Shown here piece after piece: positions 21,213 to 31,649 of a DNA stretch of 64,000 bases (position 1 is the stretch's first letter; each line of letters starts with the position of its first letter). The notes beneath the pieces were generated by a model. It made no database searches and was not told the DNA's origin. It was given only the letters and a program-made list of their open reading frames with translations. Both the position numbers and the translations under genes were made by a program. This DNA is from Gracilaria gracilis. Taxonomy: Eukaryota > Rhodophyta > Florideophyceae > Gracilariales > Gracilariaceae. Where the stretch lies: positions 124,001 through 188,000 of the forward strand of contig JARGSG010000203.1 of the NCBI GenBank assembly GCA_030374805.1, in the 5' to 3' direction.

Positions 21213-21552
21213 TGTCTTCATAGCGAAATTAAGTAATGAAAGTCGTCCAGCAGGTCGGTCTTAGAAGACACTACAGAAAAGCTTCGTGGAGTCGTAAATC
21301 TTTCGCCTGTTTTAGCTAAAACAGAGCACACTAGATTCTCATATTATCACACATATCGATTGAAGACAACGTCCCGTTCTAATCTATGAAGATATCGCAA
21401 CGCCCCAGTAAAACTCTATTTCATGTACTTGGGAGTAGTGCACATGCTTTTCAAGTGTACTTTTGAACTCCAGACACTCAACTTGCGGTATTCTTGCATT
21501 CATTTTATATGAACTGCATCGAACTGTACCAAAGGCTTGGTAGTGTCTGTAG

Positions 21553-21594
21553 TTAGACTCTGTACCAAAACATTTAGACTCTGTACCAAAGCAT
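21553..21594. repeat. Tandem duplication of a 21-base unit
   Basis: Units 21553-21573 and 21574-21594 match at 20 of 21 positions (TTAGACTCTGTACCAAA core). Confidence 0.8.
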
Positions 21595-21981
21595 AAGAAA
21601 TTGAAGTAAAACTTTTAATTATGTATTTGTTTCAATTCTTGAAAGTTATGCTAAATTTATAAAAACAGGACGAAAACAAGAACACCTAGAACTAGCTATA
21701 TAAATAATTATGAAGTACTCGGAACGCACATAAGTGTTAGAAAACGGTTCAGTTATTGGCGCTTTGCTCTCTTGTGACACAGGGCGTGCAGTTCACGTAT
21801 TTGAACTTTCAACAATAAGAAAAGTGGTTCCATATCCCAGGAGGAATTTGAATATGATTTGAGTTTGGAGATTTTCTCTGCTCCCACTAAAGTACCGCCT
21901 TTTGGTTATTTCAAAAGTTCTTAGAAACTTTGAAATGATAAATTATACGAACGCTTTTCAAAGGAGTTTTGCAACCTTTGT

Positions 21982-22005
21982 CTTCGAGAAGCCAGCTTCT
22001 CGAAG
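21982..22005. repeat. 11-bp perfect hairpin
   Basis: CTTCGAGAAGC and GCTTCTCGAAG are exact reverse complements around CA. It resembles the hairpin at 24679-24704, with paired changes in the stem. Confidence 0.75.
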
Positions 22006-22437
22006 CGCTGATATGTCTTTTCTATTTCTCAAGAAAACGCAACGTTTTTGTCTGTACCAGAATAGTTAGAAGACACGCATCAAATTTTTTTAATATGTCG
22101 AAGATCATGAGCGTGGGCGCGATCGCGACTCGCAGTCAAAGAAGATTGCAGTAGGGCGTGGACGGTCGGCAACAGCCAAGCAGTCGGTGGATCAGGGCGA
22201 GTGAACCAGGGGTACATATATAGCGAGCCACAACGGCGGCGGCTGACTGCCAAGTCACCTGCCACCTGGCGATCAACCACTCAGTCTAGTCCAGTGCGAA
22301 ATGAATCTTCTTCTGCGTTCCTGGAAATTCCATGCTCTATGTCTTGGCAAAACGAAAGATTTTTATCATACCAACAAACTGCGAAAACTCATTTTCTATT
22401 CAAAGACAATATCCAATAGCAAGTGAGCTCAACTAGT

Positions 22438-23358
22438 CTACCGAGGGTGATTGCGTCGATGAGCCGCGAGGCGTGCTTTATCAGTAGTTTTGAACCGGCA
22501 TTGATAGCAATGAAAAAAAATTCCGTCGTCGTGAATATGATTCACATGTCGCGCAACCGACCTCTTATTCGCATAACGTCTTCCACAGTGTACACATGGC
22601 ACTCTCGAATTTGAAGGGTTCCTCTGCACGGCCGCAGGCTGAGCTCCCAATCTATTTGTACAAGCAGCAACATGATTCAAGTATTGTGATGAGGGCAAAC
22701 GCAATCCGCACAATTCGCAGATACTGGGTGCGATGTGATCTCGCCGATGAGCATAGTAGCTTGCCATATCAGTAGTTGTGAACCGGCAGTCATAGCAATG
22801 ACGAAGATTTCCCTCATCGTGATACATTCTCACATGATTCGTAAGAGACGGCTTACTACCAAATCGTTTTTCACAGTAGGGGCATGGCATTAACTCTCTT
22901 GAGGGCCCCCCACTTGGTGATCTCAAACTCGAACGACCCGCATTGGATGTACTCGCTGATGCCCGAACAGGGTTAGCCAGCACGGCTGCAGCCTGAGCTC
23001 CAACTGGCGCTGGAGCCGCAAGCGCTGAAGCACAAGGCGGCTCAACCGCTGCCCGTGTACGCGCCGAACTCGGTATTGTACCTTGTGAGAAAGCACGGTC
23101 CAAAAGCAAGCTCTGAGCCAAAAGTGCACCCCCGTCAATCATAGCAGCGGTTGGACGCTCCCATGGCCGGTTTCCGGGTGCGATCAGTAGAGGGCCTGCT
23201 GGAGTCATTACCACAAGGTGAGATGACTGATTTCGACTCTGCCCTTGACGTTTGTTCGACCTTCTCTCCGCGCCTCCTTTGGAGATCCCGAGGTCCTTTC
23301 CAGCCCGAGGCGGCCTTCTTCCATCGCCCCCAGAGGAGCTACCTGGATAAGAGCTCAT
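22438..23358 (-). CDS. C2H2 zinc-finger protein with duplicated finger pair
   Basis: 306 residues from ATG 23358-23356; the frame extends 7 codons further but only to a TTG. The N-terminal half is disordered and basic (Gly/Arg/Ser, then Ala/Pro-rich). The C-terminal half has five fingers: CPYC...H-x4-H, CYDC...H-x4-H, CELC (a C2HC variant), CVHC...H-x4-H and CYQC...H-x4-H. Fingers 1-2 and 4-5 are an internal duplication with the same spacing (NHVRMYHDEGN..HCYDCRF-TTD against RHVNHIHDDGI..HCYQCRF-TTD). A nuclear DNA- or RNA-binding role is likely. A transposon-derived origin is possible but no transposase lies beside it. Confidence 0.8.
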   Translation of the reverse strand: MSSYPGSSSGGDGRRPPRAGKDLGISKGGAERRSNKRQGQSRNQSSHLVVMTPAGPLLIAPGNRPWERPTAAMIDGGALLAQSLLLDRAFSQGTIPSSARTRAAVEPPCASALAAPAPVGAQAAAVLANPVRASASTSNAGRSSLRSPSGGPSRELMPCPYCEKRFGSKPSLTNHVRMYHDEGNLRHCYDCRFTTTDMASYYAHRRDHIAPSICELCGLRLPSSQYLNHVAACTNRLGAQPAAVQRNPSNSRVPCVHCGRRYANKRSVARHVNHIHDDGIFFHCYQCRFKTTDKARLAAHRRNHPR

Positions 23359-24140
23359 GACTCGATACCTTTTATGCAAGAAAGGTGGAAGCTCGTTTCA
23401 ATACAAAGGACTAATTAACTTCAGAGAGTAGGGAACTAGCTGAATTTGTTTTTACCGAGTTAGAAATGGTTTTATGGTGCTTCACTTCGAGACTTTAAAG
23501 TTTTAGAATAGGGCTTTTGCCAAACGCTTCATAAGCCGTTAAACGATCACATTCTGCTATGAATGTGGCTTGGAATGCATCATAGCTTACTGCATCTGGA
23601 AGAAATTCTATAACCAGTGCATGAATTGGTACCTCAGCTTTTTTATTTCTTTTCTAACCAAATCCGCGGACATTATTACTTTCATGATTTGATCGACTAT
23701 TTGCCAAATAACGGGAGTAACCTGGAATCAAAAATAGCGAACACGAGGTAATAAAAACACTTTCTTCTTGTTTCAGATTGAAACTTACATACTCATGTGC
23801 CCAGAAAAGTAGGATTTAGGGGTTTTGAGGTTACTCCCAATGGGTGCAACCTGAAATGCCTAAGATCTTATTTCTGTGACCATATTGTTGTGGACAATTT
23901 TATTCAGAAAGAAGAAAAACGAGTTTTTGCTATTTGTGTTACGCCCAATTGCAGTAATTGACCTCAATCTTCAACTCATGAAAATTATAATTTGAATAGA
24001 AACACGACTTAAATACTCACAAACATAAACCCATATGAAAAAGATACTCTCGAAAAAAACATTTAAGAACGTATATCTTGTGCATTTATCATATGGATAG
24101 TATGGGAAGCGACCAGTCAAGTTATGAGATTAGAATGAAT

Positions 24141-24163
24141 CTCAGAGTACTTGGTACTCTGAG
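24141..24163. repeat. 10-bp perfect hairpin
   Basis: CTCAGAGTAC and GTACTCTGAG are exact reverse complements around TTG. Confidence 0.75.
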
Positions 24164-24678
24164 ACTGACATTATCCCCGAATTAGAAAGTCTAGTTGATA
24201 ACGATTGATGCTCCAGTGAGTTGGGTTGGGTTGGTTTGATGATAAAGGTATGCATTTGCTGATGAAGAGCGATTAGAGTGGGGAGGACGGAGATCGGCTG
24301 TATACAATCTTGAGTGTAGTGAACTGCGTGGAAGAGCGGCAGGGCCGGTTAGAACCACCAACCGCGGGCCCACACAAAAAGCAAACGAAGGCTGTTACCG
24401 ATCGAGCTATGGTCGCTCACGGTGTGGTGACCCCATGCCATACCGTCGGAGGTGTTATCGTGACTCCTTGTGGCTGCCATCAGCAGCTGACAGCGCTACA
24501 TTGAGAGATAACCATGTGAACACCTCGAGCATTCCGGTCATCACCTTTTATCGTCTACAACAGGATCTGAACACACGGTTGTTTGTTTTCCACTCCCGCA
24601 TTTCGTGCCGGAAAACGCCCAGGGGAGGAAGAGGAAATGGCAAGCATTCCAATTGTACTGTTAAACTTTTAAGTCAGA

Positions 24679-24704
24679 GCTTTGAGAGGCTTGCTTCTCA
24701 AAGC
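24679..24704. repeat. Hairpin related to 21982-22005
   Basis: GCTTTGAGA pairs with TCTCAAAGC, with a further GC/GC pair inside. Compared with the copy at 21982 the stem changes are compensatory (T-A for C-G). Confidence 0.65.
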
Positions 24705-25040
24705 AAACAAAGCTCCTTCTAAATTGGTAATTGGGCCGTTGCTGGTCTCCGTCTTTGTCATCGCCTGTCTGCTCTTTTGTCATCGAATAGTTTAGAATTG
24801 CTTGCAAGAGGTAGATGAAAAACAACAGTCACTAGGGAGCGGAGCATCGCGTGAGCTCTTTATTTAAAACGTACGTTGGGGAACAGGCGTTGGAAAGCTA
24901 CCCTCCACCTTCAAATGAATAACTGCAATCGTCTAAGAAATCGCTTGGAGACGACCTCAATCATCAGTAAGTTCAAAGAAATCTACAGCTTCAGTTGGAC
25001 AAAGCAATCATCCCACAATAAGCTGTGGAAAACGGCCCAT

Positions 25041-25505
25041 CTATCCACATTGAGTCTTGTACACCCCGTAGCAGCATCCATCGCACTGATCGAAGCATTG
25101 TGAATTAGACCACGGCCTCACCATCGTGTTCAACCAAGATGCTCGGCTAGTCAGCCCCGTCAGGCAAGCTGCAGCTGGGCGGGATCGAGTCATTTTACGG
25201 CATGCGCAATTATGACATGCCACATTCACTCCGCTTCCTCTCATGTTCTGCATCACGCAACGATTGTGCCCCGAAAGAACACATCTTCCTCCATTACTAC
25301 CGTGACAGCACTGCCGAGTGTCGCAAGTAGTACCCAACCTGCTGTTATGTGCCATGTAGCATGGATCATTGTAGGCTTCGCGAACCGCAGTTTTTAGGTA
25401 CTCGTCAACGGCGGCCGTCTCATCCAATGTGGGAGAGGCGAGAGCGGTGCCGAGGAGAAGTAAGAAGATGATCATCATTTTGAAAGGGAATTGGGTCGTC
25501 TCCAT
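25041..25505 (-). CDS. Small secreted cysteine-rich protein, 154 aa
   Basis: ATG at 25505-25503. A signal peptide covers about residues 1-24 (core MMIIFLLLLGTALAS). The mature part has fifteen cysteines, including two CC pairs and a CHNCAC cluster, spread along the chain, so several disulfides are expected. I recognise no family; it could be an antimicrobial, effector-like or matrix protein, and the sequence does not decide. A TATA box on the same strand (CTATAAAAGA, 25566-25575) is about 60 bases upstream, good support for a real gene. Confidence 0.8.
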   Translation of the reverse strand: METTQFPFKMMIIFLLLLGTALASPTLDETAAVDEYLKTAVREAYNDPCYMAHNSRLGTTCDTRQCCHGSNGGRCVLSGHNRCVMQNMRGSGVNVACHNCACRKMTRSRPAAACLTGLTSRASWLNTMVRPWSNSQCFDQCDGCCYGVYKTQCG

Positions 25506-25565
25506 TTAGTTGTACCAGACGAACAATGAGAGGGGTAGAACGAAGGTTAAGATAGCAGTTGCAGA

Positions 25566-25575
25566 TCTTTTATAG
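25566..25575 (-). promoter_or_regulatory. TATA box for the 25041 gene
   Basis: CTATAAAAGA on the minus strand, about 60 bases before the start codon. Confidence 0.6.
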
Positions 25576-26618
25576 CGGTTTGAGGAAGGACCTGCTACAT
25601 TGCCGGTCATCTTCAGATCCAGAAGAACTAGGCACCGATAATTCAATTGGGTTTCTTGCGATCATGTGTTTTTCTGGACGTAATCAGAAACCTAATGCGT
25701 TTGTGGGTGTGTTCATACATATTGATGTCAAAAGCTACAATTTAAGGAAAAGAACTTGTATGTAACATAAGTAAGGACGCCAGGCGTACTTACTATCGTT
25801 GTCAAAGAGGTGAGGAGGATAGAAATATATTGGTATGAACATATATGCTCAGCCAATGCGCTGTGGTGGCATGACGTAGAAATTGCTTGGTCTACATCCT
25901 ACTTTTGAAGAACTGTGAGCACTTTGAGGCATCTTGTCTGTTCTCATGACTACCGCAGTGGGAAATTCACAAAAGTTTCAGAAACACATATGTTCGACAT
26001 TGCTAATCAAGCATCAAAGCAGCACGAGAAAACAGAACCTGTTTTCTGGACGAAAAGATACGCATCACCATCGCAATCTTTGTAGCGAGCTTAAAGGCAG
26101 AACCACAATAGATTATGAGCAGTAATGTTGTAATTCCTCAAGCTAAATGTGCCACTCGTCTCCTGTGTCGTGGAAGTCTTGAGTGATTCGGTCCCGTTGA
26201 TTTCAGCTCGAGGGTTGGTTGCAGTTGCTGTCGCTCTGGATTGTTGTAGCACCTTAGCATTTAAAATGTACAAAGGGTGGTAAGCGTTCAAACTTGAGAC
26301 TGGTAAAGTGTTTGATTGCAATGGTGTGGAACTATAACGCTCATGTTCTTCAGCGGGTACCGTTGGTACAACGGTAGATCTGGAAAGGCGGGTGGAACTG
26401 GTTGGACGAAGGTGCTCAGTGGAGGTGATATTTACAGCATACAGCAACCACACGTGTGGCTTTTTGCATTACAGTCCCGTTATATATGAGCTCAGCGAAG
26501 TGCTACGAATAACCTCTTCTTCCTTAAGGCGGTCAAGCCGCTTCAATTGTAAACATACAACGGCAACCTTCGTTAGATACTCGCCTCCGCCACGACCACA
26601 GTCTTTATCTACGCCAGC

Positions 26619-26855
26619 ATGGCGTTTCAGTCGGCACCGGCAATTTGCTTCGCAAGCAATCGCCCAAGTGTGCTCAACACACGCACATCATGGCTGTCCA
26701 TCGTTGCCTCCAAATCGAAATCGAACAGACAAGCCGTTCCATCCACGCCCCCATCGCCACCCTCACCTCTGCCTCTGGACGAGCTCAGCTGCGATATCAC
26801 AAGCCCGCCCCATGACGTTACACAACAGCCACACATCCTGGCGCAAAGCTTTTAG
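26619..26855 (+). CDS. Possible small protein, 78 aa
   Basis: ATG in good context (CAGCATGGC), with a TATATATG element about 130 bases upstream (26479-26486). The protein is Ser/Pro-rich, with a Thr/Ser/Arg-containing N-terminus that could be an organelle transit peptide and a SPPSPLP stretch. No family recognised. No other gene occupies 25506-28417, and the evidence here is weak. Confidence 0.3.
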   Translation: MAFQSAPAICFASNRPSVLNTRTSWLSIVASKSKSNRQAVPSTPPSPPSPLPLDELSCDITSPPHDVTQQPHILAQSF

Positions 26856-28417
26856 GATCACCTTCGCTTCTTTTCTCGTTCGGCTACAGAGCAGAAAGTG
26901 CTTCAAACATACAGTAAGGTTAATGTTTCTTCACTTGTCTCGCTTCATTTTCTTTTCGAGCGCCGCACTTTAATTCGTCGCGGATGGCGTCCTGCATTTT
27001 CACCTTCGAGTCGCTCGATAGCAGGTGGCGCTCAAGCATTGGACAAGGCGATACTCACCTTTCGATACGACTTTGAGAACGTTCGCAGAAAGGTGTACAA
27101 GCTACCCTGGCACATGAGAATATTCTATAGGCAGAACAACCCCTTGTTCGTGCTCCACCAAACGGCGCAGCTTGTCAGCGAAATTGCTTCCATAACATTT
27201 TAAGTTTGGCAGAGCACATATCGAAGTCCCGGTGGATGCAAAGGGCAATTTTGCCTGACTACTACAATACGCCAAACACATGCCAACGGATGGATGGCTT
27301 TCTTCGGCTCCTGCGAGCGTGAAAGATCTCATGTCGGAGTTGTTTTTCTTTGGTCGCGAGAGGATGTCATGCAGCGTTGCACTCTAATCCTCTCTTGTAA
27401 CAAAGTAACTCGGCTACAAGCTGCTGTCTCTTTATTGTCACTTCGGCTGTTACGCGTGAACCTTCAAGATCTGATTCTGTCACGTTTGGTATATATAGTC
27501 GCAGTTAATTCAAGCTAGGCTGATCATCGTAGAATTAACTTAAAGAGGTGCGCTCTGGTTTGCTCTCTGGATGGAGAACAACCAGTTATCACCACTCAGT
27601 TTCTGTCTTTCTACTCCACTCACCTTTCTGTGTACACTGTCAGCCAGTATGCCTGAGCGTGATTTGGACATTTGTCGAACTTGTTGCAGGCACAGGTCGA
27701 TTGGCTTCATTTGACGCGGTACACAAATTCCGATCTCAGCTACTTCTGTCTGCAGAAGGCAGGGAAAAGATGAAGTACTGGGAAAGAACGAGCACTGATA
27801 GCTCCTCACAGCGTGGAAGAGTTCCATCTTGCAGGCAGCCGCAGAAAATGATTCAATAGCGGACCAAGCTGCTGATGTTGTTTGCCTTTTTTTGCCCTAT
27901 GGGCAAAAACTCATGAATTTCCAACGTTGGCCCGGCAGCTCCCAGATTCACTCGGATCACAGTTCGCACATCCGCCCTAACAAGCATAAACGATCGAATG
28001 CTGCATTTCTAGCCCGCCCTCGGCCAGAACAGACAAATATACTGCAGGTTCAGTATGCCGAAGCTCCATCTAAGTTACGTATGATAGTCGTCAAACTGTT
28101 GTAGCAACGTCATTTCTCATCAAGAACCAAATTGTAGAATGCTTTTGTGCGTGGGCACAGCAAGGCAAATCGCCACAGAAGCTGTCTCTTACAAATCGTA
28201 CGAAACAACTCCCAAATCAGGAGATAAGTTAGACTACCTTTGTTCCCAAGAAACACTTTGGACAGGTACACGACACGCAAATTCGATTACACTCGAGTCA
28301 GTTTGTTCAACAGATGGAATTTGTTGCATACTTTTTAAATTTAAGCTGCGCTTGACCCATCTTGTTCATGGCCTGACCTTGTACACTTTGTATTGAGATC
28401 TGACGATAGCGCCAAAA
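26856..28417. other. Intergenic region
   Basis: No supported gene. Frames such as 27548-27859 lack a recognisable domain. The last part must hold the promoter of the 28418 gene; an AT-rich TTTTTAAATTTAAG at about 28335 is the only TATA-like site. Confidence 0.45.
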
Positions 28418-29599
28418 ATGATTTCGGTTCTTCTAACCGTCATTGCTTTGTTCTACGTCGCTGCCGCGTCCTTTTTTGGTCCCCTCGCCCCCGTCACCGT
28501 AGATGGATGCCCTCCCGGAACTTTTTATGACGGCCGAATTTGCAACAGCTGTGCTCCAAATACGTATCAACCAGAGGGCGGACAAACGGAGTGCATACCA
28601 TGTCCGTCACCAATGGTGTCAGCGCGACGAGCGAAGAATTGTATCATCTGCTCGCCCGGTCAAGCGCCACTGTACGGAAACGAGTGTGGCGTATGTCCTC
28701 CAGGGCAATATTATATACCGGATGACAGCCGATGCGCAGATTGCACGCTGAATGAATTCAATTCGGGATACGATCTTAGTACATCTTGCCACCGTTGTGT
28801 TGAGGGCTTTGCTTTTGTGCGGGCAGCGAATTGCACAATCTGCCCACCGGGAGAGACATTGCTTTCGCAATATGATGCAGAGAGAGGATTTGAATCCAAA
28901 TGCGGAGTCTGCGAAGCTGGACATCACTACTGGCCAAATACTCAAACGTGTTGGCCTTGTGAGTTCAATACTTTTAGCACGGGAGGAATAGCTGCCAGCT
29001 GTGAAGACTGCCCCGAAGGCAGTTTTTCACTGCCTGGTGCTTCAAGTTGTTCATACTGCGCTGAAGGGGAGGTGCTCTTGGAATCTGGATGTGGAAGATG
29101 CAAAGAAGGCGAGGGATGGGACGGGCAACGGGGACGATGTGAAGTTTGCCAACCAAACCATGTGAGTGACGGTTCCACGGCGTGTACAGCTTGTGCTGCG
29201 GGAACTTTTGCTCGCAGTGGCTCCAGTTCGTGTATGGCCTGTCCGGAAGGCAGCGCGCTTGACGTTTCAATTGGGGAGTGTACCACGTGTAAAGCCGGGC
29301 AATACTACGAATTGTCTCGCGGCCAATGCGAGCAGTGCATAGGCATCTCACGGCACGCCAATGTGCAGACGAGTCGATTGTGTGAAGCGTGCGCTGACGG
29401 ATTGAGCGCGAATGAGAACTCGACGGCATGTGTAGCACGCAATGGTTCGCGGAACAGTGAGCAAGGTGACGCAGCTGGCAGGCGCGCAGTGCTTGAGGCA
29501 TTTTTGAGCGGAAGCGACAGCGATTGCCGACAGTTGGTGGGAGGTGATGCATTTGAGAGATGTGACTACGAAGGTAGATACCCTGTATCATACACGTAG
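28418..29599 (+). CDS. Secreted Cys-rich protein with GCC2/GCC3 (ephrin-receptor-like) repeats
   Basis: 393 residues. A signal peptide spans about residues 1-18. The mature chain is built from about ten tandem 25-30-residue units of the form C-x-x-C-x-PG-x-Y/F... (for example CPPGTFYDG, CAPNTYQPEGGQTECIPC, CPPGQYYIPD, CPEGSFSLPGASSC, CAAGTFARSGSSSC). This is the pattern of the GCC2/GCC3 or ephrin-receptor-like cysteine-rich domain and is TNF-receptor-like in spacing. The C-terminal 60 residues lack cysteine except near the end, and no membrane anchor is visible, so it is probably secreted. An AATAAATAAATAAA run follows the stop within 5 bases. Likely binds ligand or forms part of the cell surface. 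Confidence 0.85.
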   Translation: MISVLLTVIALFYVAAASFFGPLAPVTVDGCPPGTFYDGRICNSCAPNTYQPEGGQTECIPCPSPMVSARRAKNCIICSPGQAPLYGNECGVCPPGQYYIPDDSRCADCTLNEFNSGYDLSTSCHRCVEGFAFVRAANCTICPPGETLLSQYDAERGFESKCGVCEAGHHYWPNTQTCWPCEFNTFSTGGIAASCEDCPEGSFSLPGASSCSYCAEGEVLLESGCGRCKEGEGWDGQRGRCEVCQPNHVSDGSTACTACAAGTFARSGSSSCMACPEGSALDVSIGECTTCKAGQYYELSRGQCEQCIGISRHANVQTSRLCEACADGLSANENSTACVARNGSRNSEQGDAAGRRAVLEAFLSGSDSDCRQLVGGDAFERCDYEGRYPVSYT

Positions 29600-29601
29600 A
29601 G

Positions 29602-29616
29602 AATAAATAAATAAAT
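29602..29616 (+). terminator. Polyadenylation signal run
   Basis: AATAAATAAATAAA begins immediately after the stop of the 28418 gene. It contains three overlapping AATAAA hexamers. Confidence 0.5.
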
Positions 29617-30872
29617 GGTGATGAGGTTTTGGTCTGTAGTGGAATGGGTGTTTGTTATTATTATTGTTTAGGTGTAATAGGTGTAATAGCGGTAAAGCGT
29701 TTTGTATTTTGGTGCTTGAGAGTGAAAGCGGTGAGAGGCAGTTGAGATGTAATTAGGCAGGAGGCTCGGGAATTGGTGCTATCTATTGTGGGAACCGTCG
29801 GTACCAACGGTAGCGTTTTACCATGTGCTAGCGATATTTGACGGGTTGTCCATTCTGCAGTTGTGAACATGTTAAAAGTGTATGTTTGGCTTGTGATGAC
29901 ATTGATCACGAGGTACAACGGTAGGGAGAACAAAACTGTGGAGAGAGGACTGAAAAGAACTGAGTGTGTGGCTGTTTTGTTCTGCGGGTAGCCCTCTTAC
30001 CGTTGGTAGTACATGAAGTATAGCAAACATATCATCATAGCGTTGACAATGCGTTTCGGATGGGCGCCAAGCTTTGCGCCATCGCCTATAGCGTGTCCCA
30101 TCGGCCATGCATCATACCAGATATTGGCTGTCAGCCAAAGTTTGGGCGCTTTTGGCGTGGTGCGAAAAAAGGTTTGCAAAAACAAAAAAAAAGCGCACGG
30201 GTGAGCTGCGGGCTGTAAGCGCCGGGCGGGCTGCTTTTTAGGGGTAAGCGGGAACAAACGGTTGCGCGCGCTGAGAATAGATTGCGCGACAAGCTGTTGC
30301 ACGCGACAGTAAGTGGCGGCGCCAAGCACGTGCACGACAGCGTTTGCACTGGCAGCACATTCTCAAACGCATTCCCAAATTCGCGCAGCAAAATGCTTTT
30401 CTCTCGCCAAAAATGCTTTGGTTCGCGGATGGTTTGCTTGCGCGTGCTACGCGCTCGGCGGCGCTGGCCGGCGCGGGTGGGGCGGCCGTCAGCGTGATGG
30501 CGCTGCGGCGCATACACGACGCCGTGGTGTGCGCGCTGCCGCTGTCTAAATGGATGGCTCGCCGCCTATACGCTCTTTGTCATTAAAATTCACACATGGT
30601 TTATGTACGTTTGCATTCAACTGCCACCCGCCTACACACACACGCGCGTGTGCATTCGAAAGGTAGACAATCCCCACCACCTCCCCCCCCCCCCTTTTCA
30701 CGTTGGATCAAACGAGTGCGCAGCCTTTCTTTTGTCTTATTGCACAGCCTTCAACTGCCGTTGCGCAGCCAAACGCAGTGAACGAATCACGCCCAGCACA
30801 CAGCGCATCGTCGGCTCCATTCGCGCGGCGGCGGCGGGGGAAAGCAAGAAAAAAGAGCGACGTATGCTCATC
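29617..30872. other. Intergenic region with repeated TACCGTTGGTA motif
   Basis: No gene seen. The AT-rich start gives way to GC-rich DNA from about 30200. Copies of the ACCGTTGGTA/TACCAACGGT motif lie at about 29802, 29912 and 29998. Confidence 0.5.
29802..29822 (-). repeat. 21-base dispersed repeat, copy 1
   Basis: The reverse complement of this site is identical over 21 bases to 56555-56575. Shorter relatives (ACCGTTGGTA or its complement) occur near 16262, 26357, 29912, 29998 and 39931. Confidence 0.75.
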
Positions 30873-31649
30873 TCAACTGCGCGCGGCGGCGGCGCGCCGT
30901 CTGGCGGCGGCGGCGGTGACGCGCACGGGGATGAACGTCTCGAACGACTCGCCGTCCAGCACGAGGTTGCGGCCCTCCACGAGCACCAGGTTGGCGCCGG
31001 CGCGCTGCGGCTGCAGCACCAGCGTGAGCGCGCGGCCGTCAATGCTCACGTCGCGCTCGTGCAGCGCGCGCGGCTCGTCGCGCTGCGCGATGACGTGCGT
31101 GCGCAGCCCCAGGTCGGCCGCCTGCGCCGCCGGCGCGTGCGCCACGTACTGCAGCCGCACGCTGCGGCGCTCGTTGCCAGTTGGCGCCTGCAGCTGCACG
31201 CCGTGCCCAAAGTCGCCCGACACCATGGCGCGCTCGTCGCGGCGCCCGTCGGCGGCGGCGGCGTCGAAGAACACCACGCCGTACACGGAGTGCGTGCGCT
31301 GCAGCGAGTGCGTGCGCAGCGCGCCGTCGCGCGAGCGCGTGCGCACGGACAGCGTGTACGAGAGGTCGCCCGGCATGCGGTCGAACATGTGCGTGAGCGA
31401 GATGTTGGACAGCGAGTCGGACACCTTGTGCACGCTCACCTGGTGCGACGTGAGCACGTGCGTGTCCGCGGTGGTCACAGCGGCGTCGGCGAGCTGCTCG
31501 CCGTCCGCCAGCTGCAGCAGGAAGTTTTGCGACGACTCGGCCGACCCGAACTGCAGCAGGCTGTGTGAGGAGCCCGCCACGTGCGTGAGGCGGCCCTGCG
31601 CCGCCGCCGCCAGCAGCAGCGTGAGCACGGTCAACGTGAGAGCGTTCAT
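30873..31649 (-). CDS. Secreted cysteine-free protein, 258 aa, unknown function
   Basis: ATG at 31649-31647. The signal peptide is clear (residues 1-19, MNALTLTVLTLLLAAAAQG). The mature protein has alternating hydrophobic and Ser/Thr/His residues that suggest beta strands, has no cysteine at all (unusual among the secreted proteins nearby), and ends in a basic Ala/Arg tail. I recognise no family. The gene is very GC-rich with G/C-ending codons; that makes long open frames on the opposite strand (30603-31938), which I take as shadows because only this strand gives a signal peptide. A TTTATAAA element at 31932-31939 is a possible but distant TATA box. Confidence 0.75.
   Translation of the reverse strand: MNALTLTVLTLLLAAAAQGRLTHVAGSSHSLLQFGSAESSQNFLLQLADGEQLADAAVTTADTHVLTSHQVSVHKVSDSLSNISLTHMFDRMPGDLSYTLSVRTRSRDGALRTHSLQRTHSVYGVVFFDAAAADGRRDERAMVSGDFGHGVQLQAPTGNERRSVRLQYVAHAPAAQAADLGLRTHVIAQRDEPRALHERDVSIDGRALTLVLQPQRAGANLVLVEGRNLVLDGESFETFIPVRVTAAAARRRAAAARS

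Larger units (their letters stand above)
21213..22437. other. Intergenic region with small repeats
   Basis: No gene seen. It has the 21-base tandem pair at 21553-21594 and a hairpin at 21982-22005. A TATATA sequence near 22215 precedes a 41-codon ATG frame at 22301 that I do not accept as a gene. Confidence 0.5.
23359..25040. other. Intergenic region
   Basis: No gene seen. AT-rich, with hairpins at 24141-24163 and 24679-24704. Confidence 0.5.

Noticed and set aside
22301-22426. 41-codon ATG frame downstream of a TATATA sequence
   Set aside because: Too short, no domain; TATA-like sequence is common in AT-rich DNA.
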